Shown here piece after piece: positions 18,353 through 26,307 of a stretch of DNA of 44,257 nt. This DNA comes from an uncultured Lachnospiraceae bacterium (GTDB taxonomy: Bacteria; Bacillota; Clostridia; Lachnospirales; Lachnospiraceae). Position 1 is the first letter of the stretch. Every line of letters starts with the position of its first letter. The translations under genes were made by a program, and so were the position numbers. The DNA is taken from positions 1 to 44,257 of the forward strand of contig CAMEOT010000023.1 in NCBI GenBank assembly GCA_945929965.1, written 5' to 3'. Under the pieces are notes generated by a model. That model was given only the letters and a program-made list of their open reading frames with translations. It made no database searches and had not been told where the DNA came from.

Positions 18353-18598
18353 ATGAAAATGTTTATTTTTCCCCCGGTTTTTGCACTGGCAGCTTATACC
18401 CATGCAATCGACAGTTTGAAAAATGTCCTGATTACACTGGGAACCAGTATCGGCGCCGTCATGTTAGTCTACGGTGGCATTAAATTTGCCATGGCGTTCA
18501 GACAGATGGATCAGCAGGGTGAGCATCAGGCGGTCTACTCGGTGGTGGCAGGTGGTGTACTTTTGGGACTTGGTGCACTGGTGGCAGTTTTAACCTAA
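18353..18598 (+). CDS. Maff2/VirB2-like T4SS membrane subunit
   Basis: 81 residues with two hydrophobic helices (about 24-43 and 62-80) joined by a short polar loop (KFAMAFRQMDQQGEH), the plan of Maff2-type and VirB2/TrbC-type proteins in Gram-positive ICEs. GGAGGAG at 18341 fixes ATG 18353, seven codons inside the longest frame. It is the first gene of the second conjugation operon and directly precedes the VirB6-like gene, the usual order in Tn1549-like elements. Likely a channel or pilus subunit in the cytoplasmic membrane. Confidence 0.8.
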   Translation: MKMFIFPPVFALAAYTHAIDSLKNVLITLGTSIGAVMLVYGGIKFAMAFRQMDQQGEHQAVYSVVAGGVLLGLGALVAVLT

Positions 18599-18613
18599 AG
18601 GAAGGAGAGAGAA

Positions 18614-19489
18614 ATGGAAACGGTAGTAAAAGCACTTTATAACGCTTCCTTTGCAATCTGGAACACCTTGATCGGCATCGCCATGACCATCTTTCGGACA
18701 AGCCCGACTGCCGTCTCCGGTGGCACTCCCTATGGAATCGTGCATTCACTTTATACAAGCATTTCTTCAGCGACCATACCGATTGCCACCTGCTTTTTTG
18801 TCATTGCCATCTATAAATCTGTGGTAACTGCTCCGCCGGAGCAGCAGGCACAGAGATTTTTGATGGATGGGGTCAGGTACTGCATCATTTTGTTTGTGGC
18901 AGCAAACCTTTGGCAGATACTGGGATACATCATGGAATTTTCCGATGGGATCACCGCAACGCTTGGCGGAGGTGCGGGATATACGCTGTCCATGGACGGA
19001 GACCTTGAAAGAATCATTAGTGAAAGTCTGGTACTTCCGGAGTTTGAACTGTCCGGGGAGTGGATCGGAAAGCTGTTTGAGACCCTGGGATGCTGCATCC
19101 TCTTATTGATCGGGGGAGTTGTTTTGATCCTTGTGATGGTAGCAAGCAGTCTGTCCATTATAAGCAGTGCCTTTGAGCGGATTTTAAAACCCTTGGTGCT
19201 GATGCCGTTTGCCGGGATTGCGGTAGCAATGGGGGCAGGCGGTCATGAAATATCCCGTTCCATGGTGCAGTTTTTGAAGACCTTCTTTGGGTTCTGTATT
19301 TCCGGGGCAATGATGGTAGTGATTATTAAGACGGGATGCGTGATGTGCACGGAACTTGTCAGTGATGCTTTGTATGGCACCAACGACATGGAAAACTGCA
19401 TCATGATTACGGTGCAGGCAGCCATTACCCCCATTGTGATCGCAGGACTTGTAAAGGGCACAGATGGCATGATCCAAAGAATGTTTTAG
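18614..19489 (+). CDS. TrbL/VirB6-like T4SS membrane protein
   Basis: 291 residues with about six to seven membrane helices, including a long hydrophobic run at about 165-190. A central extracytoplasmic Gly-rich loop lies at about 110-150, and there are conserved-looking residues in 'FERILKPLVLMPFAGIAVAMG'. This matches VirB6/TrbL-type channel proteins and sits between Maff2-like and PrgI-like genes as expected. AAGGAGAG precedes the start. Confidence 0.82.
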   Translation: METVVKALYNASFAIWNTLIGIAMTIFRTSPTAVSGGTPYGIVHSLYTSISSATIPIATCFFVIAIYKSVVTAPPEQQAQRFLMDGVRYCIILFVAANLWQILGYIMEFSDGITATLGGGAGYTLSMDGDLERIISESLVLPEFELSGEWIGKLFETLGCCILLLIGGVVLILVMVASSLSIISSAFERILKPLVLMPFAGIAVAMGAGGHEISRSMVQFLKTFFGFCISGAMMVVIIKTGCVMCTELVSDALYGTNDMENCIMITVQAAITPIVIAGLVKGTDGMIQRMF

Positions 19490-19502
19490 GAGGAGATAAG
19501 TT

Positions 19503-20063
19503 ATGGCACAGATGGAGAGAAACGTAAATCTGGAAGAAATAGATGCGGATGCCCTTTTTGGCATCGATGCCCTGAAAGGACAGAGCTTTTTGCAAAAATT
19601 GCTATTTTTCGGATGCCTGTCTGCAGGCATTCTGATCAATGTCTGTCTTCCGATGTTTTTGAACGTTCCAAGAGCGGTCTGCGTACTGCTATTTCTGTTA
19701 CTGCTTTTTGTAGGCATTGCCTTTGGCTGTAACTATACGCAGGATTTAACCTATGGAAAATATCTGTACTGCTATTTTTTTAAGACTGCAGTAACACTTA
19801 CCTATGAATCCACGGAAGATGTACGGGTCATCAGGAAGAACGCAGAGAAGATCAAAAAGGAAGAGGAAGCCATCTTACTAAGAGAACGTGGAAAAGATCC
19901 AGGGGAGCAGAGGAAACTATTGGTGAAACTGATAACATTTATCGTAGTGTTTGCAGTTACCATCCTGTCGGTGGTTCTTTTTGCCACGGCAAAGAAAAAA
20001 GAAAATATCCACCATGAGGCGGTAATTTTAGAAACAATGGAACGGGAGGAAGAAAATGAGTAA
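19503..20063 (+). CDS. PrgI-like conjugation membrane protein
   Basis: 186 residues. A cytoplasmic N-terminus leads to two close membrane helices (about 36-58 and 60-80), a cytoplasmic stretch, and a third helix at about 138-162. Position after VirB6 and the helix pair fit PrgI proteins of Gram-positive T4SS; PrgI normally precedes VirB4. Here virB4 lies 14 kb upstream and a CpaF gene takes the next place, which is odd. The C-terminal third helix is beyond the usual family length. Overlaps cpaF by 8 nt. Confidence 0.6.
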   Translation: MAQMERNVNLEEIDADALFGIDALKGQSFLQKLLFFGCLSAGILINVCLPMFLNVPRAVCVLLFLLLLFVGIAFGCNYTQDLTYGKYLYCYFFKTAVTLTYESTEDVRVIRKNAEKIKKEEEAILLRERGKDPGEQRKLLVKLITFIVVFAVTILSVVLFATAKKKENIHHEAVILETMEREEENE

Positions 20064-21303
20064 CAAAAAAGACTTACAGGCGCTGGCAGAAAACCTTGTG
20101 GAGGAATTTTATGAAACGCAGGGTGCCGGAGTCCTTAAAAACTTAAATAAGAGAACTTATGGGAATCTCATAAACGGTCGTGAGGATGTCTTAAATTCTA
20201 TGAAAGAGAGCCTGTCAGATTATACCGATGAAGAAGGAAAAGAGATCGGGGAGAAAGAAAAGGAAGAGATCCTGCATCTGGTGGATCGGGAGATCTGGGG
20301 ATATGGCATCATTGATGATCTGATCCATGATAAGAGCATTTCGGATATCAAGATCCATAATGCAGAAAATATCCGTATCAAACGAAACGGAAAAAGAGAG
20401 GGAAGTGACATTACCTTCCCTTCCGAGGGAGCCTACAAAAGCTTTGTCACAAGGCTTCTTGAAAGAAATAAGGTAAACCTTGGCACGGCAAATGCGATCC
20501 AGACCTTTACGGATGCGGATCAGGAGGACTTTATCTTACGGCTAGCCGTGATCGGAGGTCTTTTGATTGTGGGAGGCAGCCCCCTGGTGGTAATAAGAAA
20601 GATCCCCAAGAATAAGTATTCCTTAAGCGAACTGTCGGATCTTGGAATGTTTGGAAAAACAGGACGTAAGGGCAGTCTAAAGGTGCACTTCCAGGAAAGG
20701 TTCTTCCCGGAAGGAAATGAAGACTTAGACAGCCTGTTCTCCCAGATGATCGAAAGCCGGGGAATTCTGTTTACCGGGAAGGGCGCTTCCGGAAAGACTA
20801 CCCTCATGAATGCCTGCATAGAAAAGATCCCGGATAGTGATTCTGTCATGATCTGTCAGGAGAATGCAGAACTTTTTGATCTGCACCACCCGGATATCAT
20901 TGCAGCCCATGTCATGGTAAATGGCGGTGACAGCAAGGTAAGTTATAACCTTGGGGATCTGACCAGAGTGGCACTCCTTGTAGATCTTGATCGTGTGATC
21001 GTGGGAGAGGTCAAGGAAGGATCGGAAGCTGCAGGACTTTCCAAGGCATCCATGACCGGACATAAGTGCTGGACAAGTGTGCATGGAGCCAACTGCGAGA
21101 TGGCAGTGGAAAAGATGGCAGACTATATCTCTCAGGCAACCGGATACGGAAACAGGGAAGCCTTAAAACAGCTGACCGGGTTTGAGTACGTGGTGCATCT
21201 GTCCGACTTTACCGTGGATGAAATCGTAAGGATCGTAGGATTTGATGCCACCAAGGGGAAACTGATCCTTCGTAAAGTCTACCCCTTTGAGGTGAGTGTA
21301 TGA
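20056..21303 (+). CDS. cpaF: CpaF/TadA (VirB11-type) secretion ATPase
   Basis: 415 residues. The N-terminal domain is followed by the RecA-like core with Walker A GKGASGKT (241-248), an Asp/Glu box (CQENAELF) and the His box around 'KCWTSVHGANCEMAVEKM'. It belongs to the CpaF branch of PulE/VirB11 ATPases, which power Tad pilus extension and retraction. Here it follows T4SS genes and precedes TadB and TadC, so it could serve either as VirB11 or as the Tad motor. It overlaps both neighbours by a few bases, showing a tight operon. Confidence 0.92.
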   Translation: MSNKKDLQALAENLVEEFYETQGAGVLKNLNKRTYGNLINGREDVLNSMKESLSDYTDEEGKEIGEKEKEEILHLVDREIWGYGIIDDLIHDKSISDIKIHNAENIRIKRNGKREGSDITFPSEGAYKSFVTRLLERNKVNLGTANAIQTFTDADQEDFILRLAVIGGLLIVGGSPLVVIRKIPKNKYSLSELSDLGMFGKTGRKGSLKVHFQERFFPEGNEDLDSLFSQMIESRGILFTGKGASGKTTLMNACIEKIPDSDSVMICQENAELFDLHHPDIIAAHVMVNGGDSKVSYNLGDLTRVALLVDLDRVIVGEVKEGSEAAGLSKASMTGHKCWTSVHGANCEMAVEKMADYISQATGYGNREALKQLTGFEYVVHLSDFTVDEIVRIVGFDATKGKLILRKVYPFEVSV

Positions 21304-22412
21304 GGAAAAAGAAAGTGATCGGTATAAGCTTCTTTATGGCGCTTACCCTGATGCTTACCGGCTGCAGTGTGTTTCCCACCCTTGCCGGAATGGAGAGTAA
21401 GGAAGCAAAAGCTTATGCAAATGTGTATGACTTAAAAGCAAATAAGGCATACGTCTGGCACCATGAGGGGGAAGCCGATATCAGACAGGATCTTGCAAGG
21501 GATAGGGAAGGAGAGAATATCTTCTTTGCCTGCCCCAAGGGGGATACTAACTTTAAAGGAAAGGAACTGGATCGTTCCGGTCAGTATCCAAGAAGCATCT
21601 GGATAAACAGCAGCATGGATGACGAGATCCCTACGATTATAGGGAATAATGCCCTTATCTATATTTCGAAAACGACTGTCCCGGAGGAAATTGTGTTTGA
21701 GAGATTTGCAGACTATGGGTATTCCATCGGTGTCTCCAACATGATCCCGGATGAAGGGGGACATTATTACTTTGTCTATGCGGAAACCGATAAGGACGAT
21801 TATAAGTACTACGTGGATACGGCATCCGAAGCTTTTTCCCTTTTGTGTTTTGACACGGTAGCAAGACTTTATTTGGATAAGGTCGGAGGCGTATTGGTGA
21901 CTGAGGAAAACGTATCGGATGGCGGAACCGTACTGGGGCTTACGAAGGATGCACAGTATGTGTGTGAGTTTTATACCGGTACCTTTTATCAGGACTTTGT
22001 GCTTTCTGCGAACATTCACAGCTTCGGATCCATGGAGCAGTTCGTATCCTATGATTATGAGTTCTTACATTCCAACTGTATCAAAATTAATATCCCGGAG
22101 TATTTTAAATCCGGCTATTACTTCGTGCAGGGAGTAGGGCTGTTTCGGTATGTATCGGAACAGGATGCAAAAGTTTACAACGGCGAAGCCTATGCCCCAG
22201 GAATTGACTGGAACGATCCCATCATCCTCTATGACGAGTATGGCGTGGTAGTCTTTGATCCCAGCCTTGGGATCGGTATGGAAGAGGAAACCATAACGGA
22301 TGAAAATTCAGATGCCGGAGTAAGCCGTGAGGAAGTGGAAAGCTATTTACCGTATGAAGAAGGGAGTGAGGCAGATGAAGAACCTGATTCTTTGGATCGT
22401 GATCGCCGTTAG
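21300..22412 (+). CDS. Lipoprotein of the T4SS-Tad operon, unknown function
   Basis: 370 residues. A lipoprotein signal peptide ends in LTGC, with Cys22 as lipidation site. A beta-rich exported domain and an acidic C-terminal tail of about 40 residues follow. I do not recognise the domain. It lies between the CpaF and TadB genes, overlapping both. Inference: an outer-face assembly or anchoring factor, in the place where TadD or CpaC-like accessory proteins might be sought, though it resembles neither. Confidence 0.7.
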   Translation: MRKKKVIGISFFMALTLMLTGCSVFPTLAGMESKEAKAYANVYDLKANKAYVWHHEGEADIRQDLARDREGENIFFACPKGDTNFKGKELDRSGQYPRSIWINSSMDDEIPTIIGNNALIYISKTTVPEEIVFERFADYGYSIGVSNMIPDEGGHYYFVYAETDKDDYKYYVDTASEAFSLLCFDTVARLYLDKVGGVLVTEENVSDGGTVLGLTKDAQYVCEFYTGTFYQDFVLSANIHSFGSMEQFVSYDYEFLHSNCIKINIPEYFKSGYYFVQGVGLFRYVSEQDAKVYNGEAYAPGIDWNDPIILYDEYGVVVFDPSLGIGMEEETITDENSDAGVSREEVESYLPYEEGSEADEEPDSLDRDRR

Positions 22413-23316
22413 TCTGTATGTGGCATTCTATCTGATCCATAAGAGAGCCTTGGGAAAAAGCGTATTCAGACAGCTGTATCAACATTATAAGGGAGAGAAG
22501 GAAAGAAGGATTGCACAGGAAGCCGGATTTATCGCAAAGTACGGAGAGATCGAGAATAACAGCCTGTTATACCGGGCAGACCGGATGATCTTACAGAGTG
22601 GCTTAAAAAAGTATCTTCCGAAGTTATCCGGGGAACTGTACCTGTGCATATTAATGTTAACCCTCCCGGTGGCAGCGTATGTAGCGTATGGAATCACGGG
22701 AAATGTATTCTTGTCCCTGTTTTTGGGAGTGGCAGCGGTGACTGCAGAGATTTTATCCGTGGTCATCCTGTCGGGAAAGACCTACGAGCGGATCGAAGAG
22801 GATACCCCGCTTTTTGTGTCGATTTTAAATAACCATGCAAAGTCCAGTACGGATATTGTAACCATTATGACAAGAACGGTAAGCGGAATGGATGGCCCGA
22901 TTAAGGAAATTGTATCGGGATTTTTAGTCACTGCAGAAAAGTATGGAAATGCAGACCTGGCATTTGATTTTGCCTGTGAGTCCGTGGACAACCGAACCCT
23001 TAAGACGATTTTTGTGAACTTAAAAAACTGTATGCACTATCAGGCAAATTATGAAGAGGTGTTAACGCAGATGATGGGGCAGATCACGGAGAGTATGTCT
23101 GCAAGGGAAGAGAGAAAGAACATCCTGTTTTCCATGAAGCTTACGTTAATTGCGATTTCTGTAATGTCAGTGATTATCGTAGCCCTGATCGGTAAAGGGA
23201 TCGGCGTGGATGTTAAAGGGATCCTTACAAAAAATCTGGCAGGGCAGTGCATCCTGTTTATTACCGGGATCATGTATCTGTTTGTGATAGTAAAAGTATT
23301 CAGGGCAGACAGATAG
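22375..23316 (+). CDS. TadB-like platform protein (T2SS-F family)
   Basis: 313 residues from this start. One N-terminal helix (3-20) is followed by two helices (about 87-125) and a long cytoplasmic domain with the T2SS-F pattern ('FVSILNNHAKSSTDIVTIM...'). Two C-terminal helices lie at about 255-300. This is the TadB/TadC inner-membrane platform plan. ATG 22375 has a purine-rich ribosome site (GGGAGTGAGG) and overlaps the lipoprotein gene by 38 nt. It works with CpaF and TadC to insert pilin into the pilus. Confidence 0.8.
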   Translation: MKNLILWIVIAVSLYVAFYLIHKRALGKSVFRQLYQHYKGEKERRIAQEAGFIAKYGEIENNSLLYRADRMILQSGLKKYLPKLSGELYLCILMLTLPVAAYVAYGITGNVFLSLFLGVAAVTAEILSVVILSGKTYERIEEDTPLFVSILNNHAKSSTDIVTIMTRTVSGMDGPIKEIVSGFLVTAEKYGNADLAFDFACESVDNRTLKTIFVNLKNCMHYQANYEEVLTQMMGQITESMSAREERKNILFSMKLTLIAISVMSVIIVALIGKGIGVDVKGILTKNLAGQCILFITGIMYLFVIVKVFRADR

Positions 23317-23329
23317 GAAGGAGAGAGCG

Positions 23330-24178
23330 ATGAAAACAGTGTTACAATTACTGTTTCTTTTGGTGGCAGCTTTGCTTTTCACCACGATCCAGTCACTACT
23401 TCTTAGAAAGAGTGGAAGAACTTCCCTTACTTTTGTAAAGGAAGAACTGGAGAGGGCAGGAAACTCTAAGACATTCAAAAACTTTGTGGGAAAGAAACAG
23501 ATCTGGTTAAAAAAGCATGGTGCCGATGTGTTTTTACAGGACGGGATCCTTGTAAGCAGGTGGTATCTGTATAAATTTGTAATGGCAGCCTTTACGGAGA
23601 GCATTACCTATCTGATTGCGGTAAAGGTATTTCAAGCAGGTGCTGGAATCCCCATTACGGTAGCTTCGACAGTGATCGCGTGGTTTTTTTTAGATATCTA
23701 TCTTGTGTTAGAGGATAAGCAGAGTAAGGAAGCCATGATGGCAGATATCTGTGAAATGAGCAGGTCTGTTCTTTACGGAAAAAAAGGTGGTCAGTACATC
23801 ATTGATGCCATCAAGGATGCGGTGCTTGTGGTAGAAAACAAGCGTCTTAAGATGGCAATGATCCGTATGAAGACCGATCTGGATGCCGGAAGAAGTCTTG
23901 ATGAGGCACTATCGGACTTTGAATTGTCCTTTTCCAGCGTGGAGATTGCATCTTTTTGTACGGTGATCCGGTCACTGCAGAGTACCGGTCATGTGGAAGA
24001 GGCATTAAAAAGCCTGGAAAACAACATCGAGAGAGGACAGGCAGGAGTAAACAAGAGGCAGTGCATTGTATTAGAGAATAAGACCCTTGCCTATGTCATG
24101 ATGATTGCTTTTGACCTGCTGATCATGATTTTGTACTGCATCATTATGAAGCTTTTGGATATGCAGATCGCATTTTAG
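23330..24178 (+). CDS. TadC-like platform protein (T2SS-F family)
   Basis: 282 residues. An N-terminal helix is followed by a helix pair around 80-120, a cytoplasmic domain with 'LDEALSDFELSFSSVEIASFCTVI' (T2SS-F fold) and a C-terminal helix at 260-280. Pairs with the preceding TadB-like protein. AGGAAGGAGAG supports the start. The family normally works as a heterodimer under the CpaF ATPase. Confidence 0.82.
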   Translation: MKTVLQLLFLLVAALLFTTIQSLLLRKSGRTSLTFVKEELERAGNSKTFKNFVGKKQIWLKKHGADVFLQDGILVSRWYLYKFVMAAFTESITYLIAVKVFQAGAGIPITVASTVIAWFFLDIYLVLEDKQSKEAMMADICEMSRSVLYGKKGGQYIIDAIKDAVLVVENKRLKMAMIRMKTDLDAGRSLDEALSDFELSFSSVEIASFCTVIRSLQSTGHVEEALKSLENNIERGQAGVNKRQCIVLENKTLAYVMMIAFDLLIMILYCIIMKLLDMQIAF

Positions 24179-24187
24179 GGGGGAATT

Positions 24188-24625
24188 ATGGCAAAGAGAT
24201 TTTTATTAAAAGACATGATTTTTAAGAAAAAAGAAGCCACGGTCATTGAAAATATGCTGGTTGCGATGGTAAGCCTCATCATGGTATGTGCGTTTCTTGT
24301 CATCATCTTCGGGGCATTTGCCGGGATCTCGGATAAGTGGAGCATGAGGCAGGCTGCCAGAGAGTATCTGCTAATCATGGAGACGGAAGGGTATTTAAAA
24401 CCGGAGGATGCGGCAGATCTTGTAGCAGAATTAAACAGCTATGGTCTTACGAATGTATCCCTGTCCGGCACTACGATGAGTGAAGTGGACTACGGGGAGA
24501 GGATCTATTTAAAAATTACCGGTACCTATGATGACAATGTGCTTGCCTTTGCCGGGGGAATCTCCAGGGTGACCGCACATCCGACCACCATTATGATAAA
24601 CAGGCAGACCACGGCAAAGCAGTAG
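24188..24625 (+). CDS. TadE-like pseudopilin 1
   Basis: 145 residues. A basic N-terminus ending KKKEATVIEN is followed by one long hydrophobic helix (about 24-48) and a small extracytoplasmic domain. This resembles TadE-type pseudopilins, in which a Glu lies just inside the helix (here Glu in VIEN). The usual Gly before the cleavage site is missing. The next protein has the same KKKEAT sequence, so both may be handled alike. AGGGGGGAA precedes the start. Confidence 0.65.
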   Translation: MAKRFLLKDMIFKKKEATVIENMLVAMVSLIMVCAFLVIIFGAFAGISDKWSMRQAAREYLLIMETEGYLKPEDAADLVAELNSYGLTNVSLSGTTMSEVDYGERIYLKITGTYDDNVLAFAGGISRVTAHPTTIMINRQTTAKQ

Positions 24626-24634
24626 GAGGAAGAT

Positions 24635-25180
24635 ATGAAAAAGAAGGAAGCAACCGGAGCGGTCTCCTATGTGATGCTATTTACCATGGCGCTTTTGATG
24701 GTGATTATCACCTTTTATTTACTGTCCGTGGCAAAGCTTATGTCCATCCAGCACGATGTGGATGATGCCCTGGCGGATGCGGTACTGGCAAGTCTTGTGG
24801 CAGACGATGTCTACTATTTTGAGACTTATGAGGGCCTGGGGGCTCCGGTGATCCGGTTTAAAAACAGGGAAGCGTCCTGCAGGATTTACAGGGACTGTAT
24901 GGAAGATGCCATGAGTGCAAATGATTTTTATGAAAATATCAGCTATTCAGAGTTTACCCTGTATGAGGTGGAAGGAAGCAGGGTAACCGTTACGACCTAT
25001 AAAGATTCCGGGACACGCAGCATGGAAGAAAAGCTCTTAGGAAGTGTTACGACTCCCACGGGAGAGATGGTCACAAAGACCAGTGCCTATGCAAGGGTGG
25101 ACTTTGATTTAAAAAGTCTGATTACCACAGGGAGCATAAGGAAAAGCCGGGATATTTACTGTACGCTAAAGATCAATTAG
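24635..25180 (+). CDS. TadE-like pseudopilin 2
   Basis: 181 residues. MKKKEATGAVSYVM opens into one hydrophobic helix (about 9-31), then a heptad-like amphipathic stretch (SVAKLMSIQHDVDDALADAV) as in type IV pilins and TadE/TadF proteins, then a beta-rich domain. Likely a minor pilin of the Tad module. GGAGGA precedes the start. No processing Gly is seen. Confidence 0.65.
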   Translation: MKKKEATGAVSYVMLFTMALLMVIITFYLLSVAKLMSIQHDVDDALADAVLASLVADDVYYFETYEGLGAPVIRFKNREASCRIYRDCMEDAMSANDFYENISYSEFTLYEVEGSRVTVTTYKDSGTRSMEEKLLGSVTTPTGEMVTKTSAYARVDFDLKSLITTGSIRKSRDIYCTLKIN

Positions 25181-25192
25181 AGGAGGAAGTTT

Positions 25193-25891
25193 ATGTTTGA
25201 AAAGAAAGTGAAGGAAACAAAGGAAGTTACGAAGAAAAAGGGCAAGAAAGCCCCCAAAAAGAAGGGGATCCTTGGAATTGTTCTGGTACCGCTTTTACTG
25301 ACGGTGGTACTTGTGGGAGTAATCTACCTGCTTATGGGGAAGTTATCCGAAAATGAGATTTTGTTAAGTGATGTGGTGGTGGCAAAGGACAGCCTCCGGG
25401 TAAATGCCTACATCACACCGGAGGAAGTGGAGCAGTACTTTGAGGTAAAACAGATGGATGCTTCCCTTGTTACGGATGCTACGGTCACAAGTCTTTCTGA
25501 CCTTAAGAAGAGGGCATTTTATGTAAAGGTGCCGGTGCCTGCAGGGAAGATCCTGTATGTGCAGGATACGGTTTCTACGAATACGACCCTGGATAAGTAT
25601 TTATCCGGGTATGAGGTAACCGGCATTTGTGTCTCCAATTTTGACAGGGCGGTGAACGGTCGTATCAGGGAAGGAGATGTTATTGATATTTATGCGGTGG
25701 ACAAAACAACCGATGCACTTACCCTGTATGCAGAGGATGTCTATGTGGCTGCAGCATATGACTCTTCCGGGAATGAACTTGCGACAGACGAGGGAGTGGC
25801 GGTAGCCTTTACGATCTGGGTGAAGGAAGCCGAAGTGGAAAAAGTGAATCAGGCGATCAACTTTGGAGAGATCCAGATTTATAAGAAATAA
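25193..25891 (+). CDS. SAF-domain, CpaB/RcpC-like pilus assembly protein
   Basis: 232 residues. A Lys-rich cytoplasmic N-terminus and one membrane helix (about 27-49) are followed by an SAF domain (about 60-130, with 'VPVPAGKILYVQDTV') and a C-terminal domain including 'GRIREGDVIDIYAVD'. This is the CpaB/RcpC plan. CpaB proteins normally lie at the start of Tad loci; here it ends the operon. GGAGGA precedes the start, and a strong terminator follows at once. Confidence 0.8.
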   Translation: MFEKKVKETKEVTKKKGKKAPKKKGILGIVLVPLLLTVVLVGVIYLLMGKLSENEILLSDVVVAKDSLRVNAYITPEEVEQYFEVKQMDASLVTDATVTSLSDLKKRAFYVKVPVPAGKILYVQDTVSTNTTLDKYLSGYEVTGICVSNFDRAVNGRIREGDVIDIYAVDKTTDALTLYAEDVYVAAAYDSSGNELATDEGVAVAFTIWVKEAEVEKVNQAINFGEIQIYKK

Positions 25892-25929
25892 AAAAAGACA
25901 CCAGGCTTAGAAAGGTCTGGTGTCTTTTT
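25891..25929 (+). terminator. Terminator ending the second conjugation operon
   Basis: GACACCAG (25897-25904) pairs with CTGGTGTC (25917-25924), with a preceding A run and T5 after. It starts at the CpaB-like stop codon. Confidence 0.85.
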
Positions 25930-25989
25930 GTGTGAATGAAAAAGAAGCACAAAAGATAAACAACAATATTAGGCAGACTTTTCAGCTTT

Positions 25990-26205
25990 TTCTTTGAACA
26001 GTAGTAATATGGTAATGTAAACAATACAATGATACCAAAGAAATTACCAAGGATAACGGGAATAAGATTAGAAAAATCCCTCATGTTACTAATTCGTTTG
26101 TGGAGGCATAAAGGGAGAAAATTCCTGACGCCAGTAAAGTCATGTTTGCAACACTATATCCCAAGCAGATGCTAATGAATGAAAAGCTAAGACAACATGT
26201 TAAAG
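25990..26205 (-). pseudogene. Remnant of a formate/nitrite transporter (FNT) gene
   Basis: Reading the minus strand gives LGYSVANM followed by 'LLASGIFSLYAS', which stops at 26,081. In a shifted frame from 26,084 it gives NLIPVILGNFFG. SVANM and NLIPVxLGN are the two best-known signatures of FocA/NirC-type transporters, found in this order. The two parts are out of frame and the N-terminal half is missing, so this is a decayed fragment. It accounts for part of the 416-bp gap 25,892-26,307; nothing else is seen there. Confidence 0.5.
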
Positions 26206-26307
26206 AAAATGATAGAACCTTAATTTTATGGTATGATATTATTGAACTTGAACCTTTAGATTATTAATAGTGGATGATTCATTGGCTTAAGTAGTGGGGA
26301 TAAAGTT

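Noticed and set aside
26142..26267. 41-codon plus-strand open frame with a good-looking peptide
   Set aside because: It is antisense to the FNT remnant signatures, which explain the open frame.
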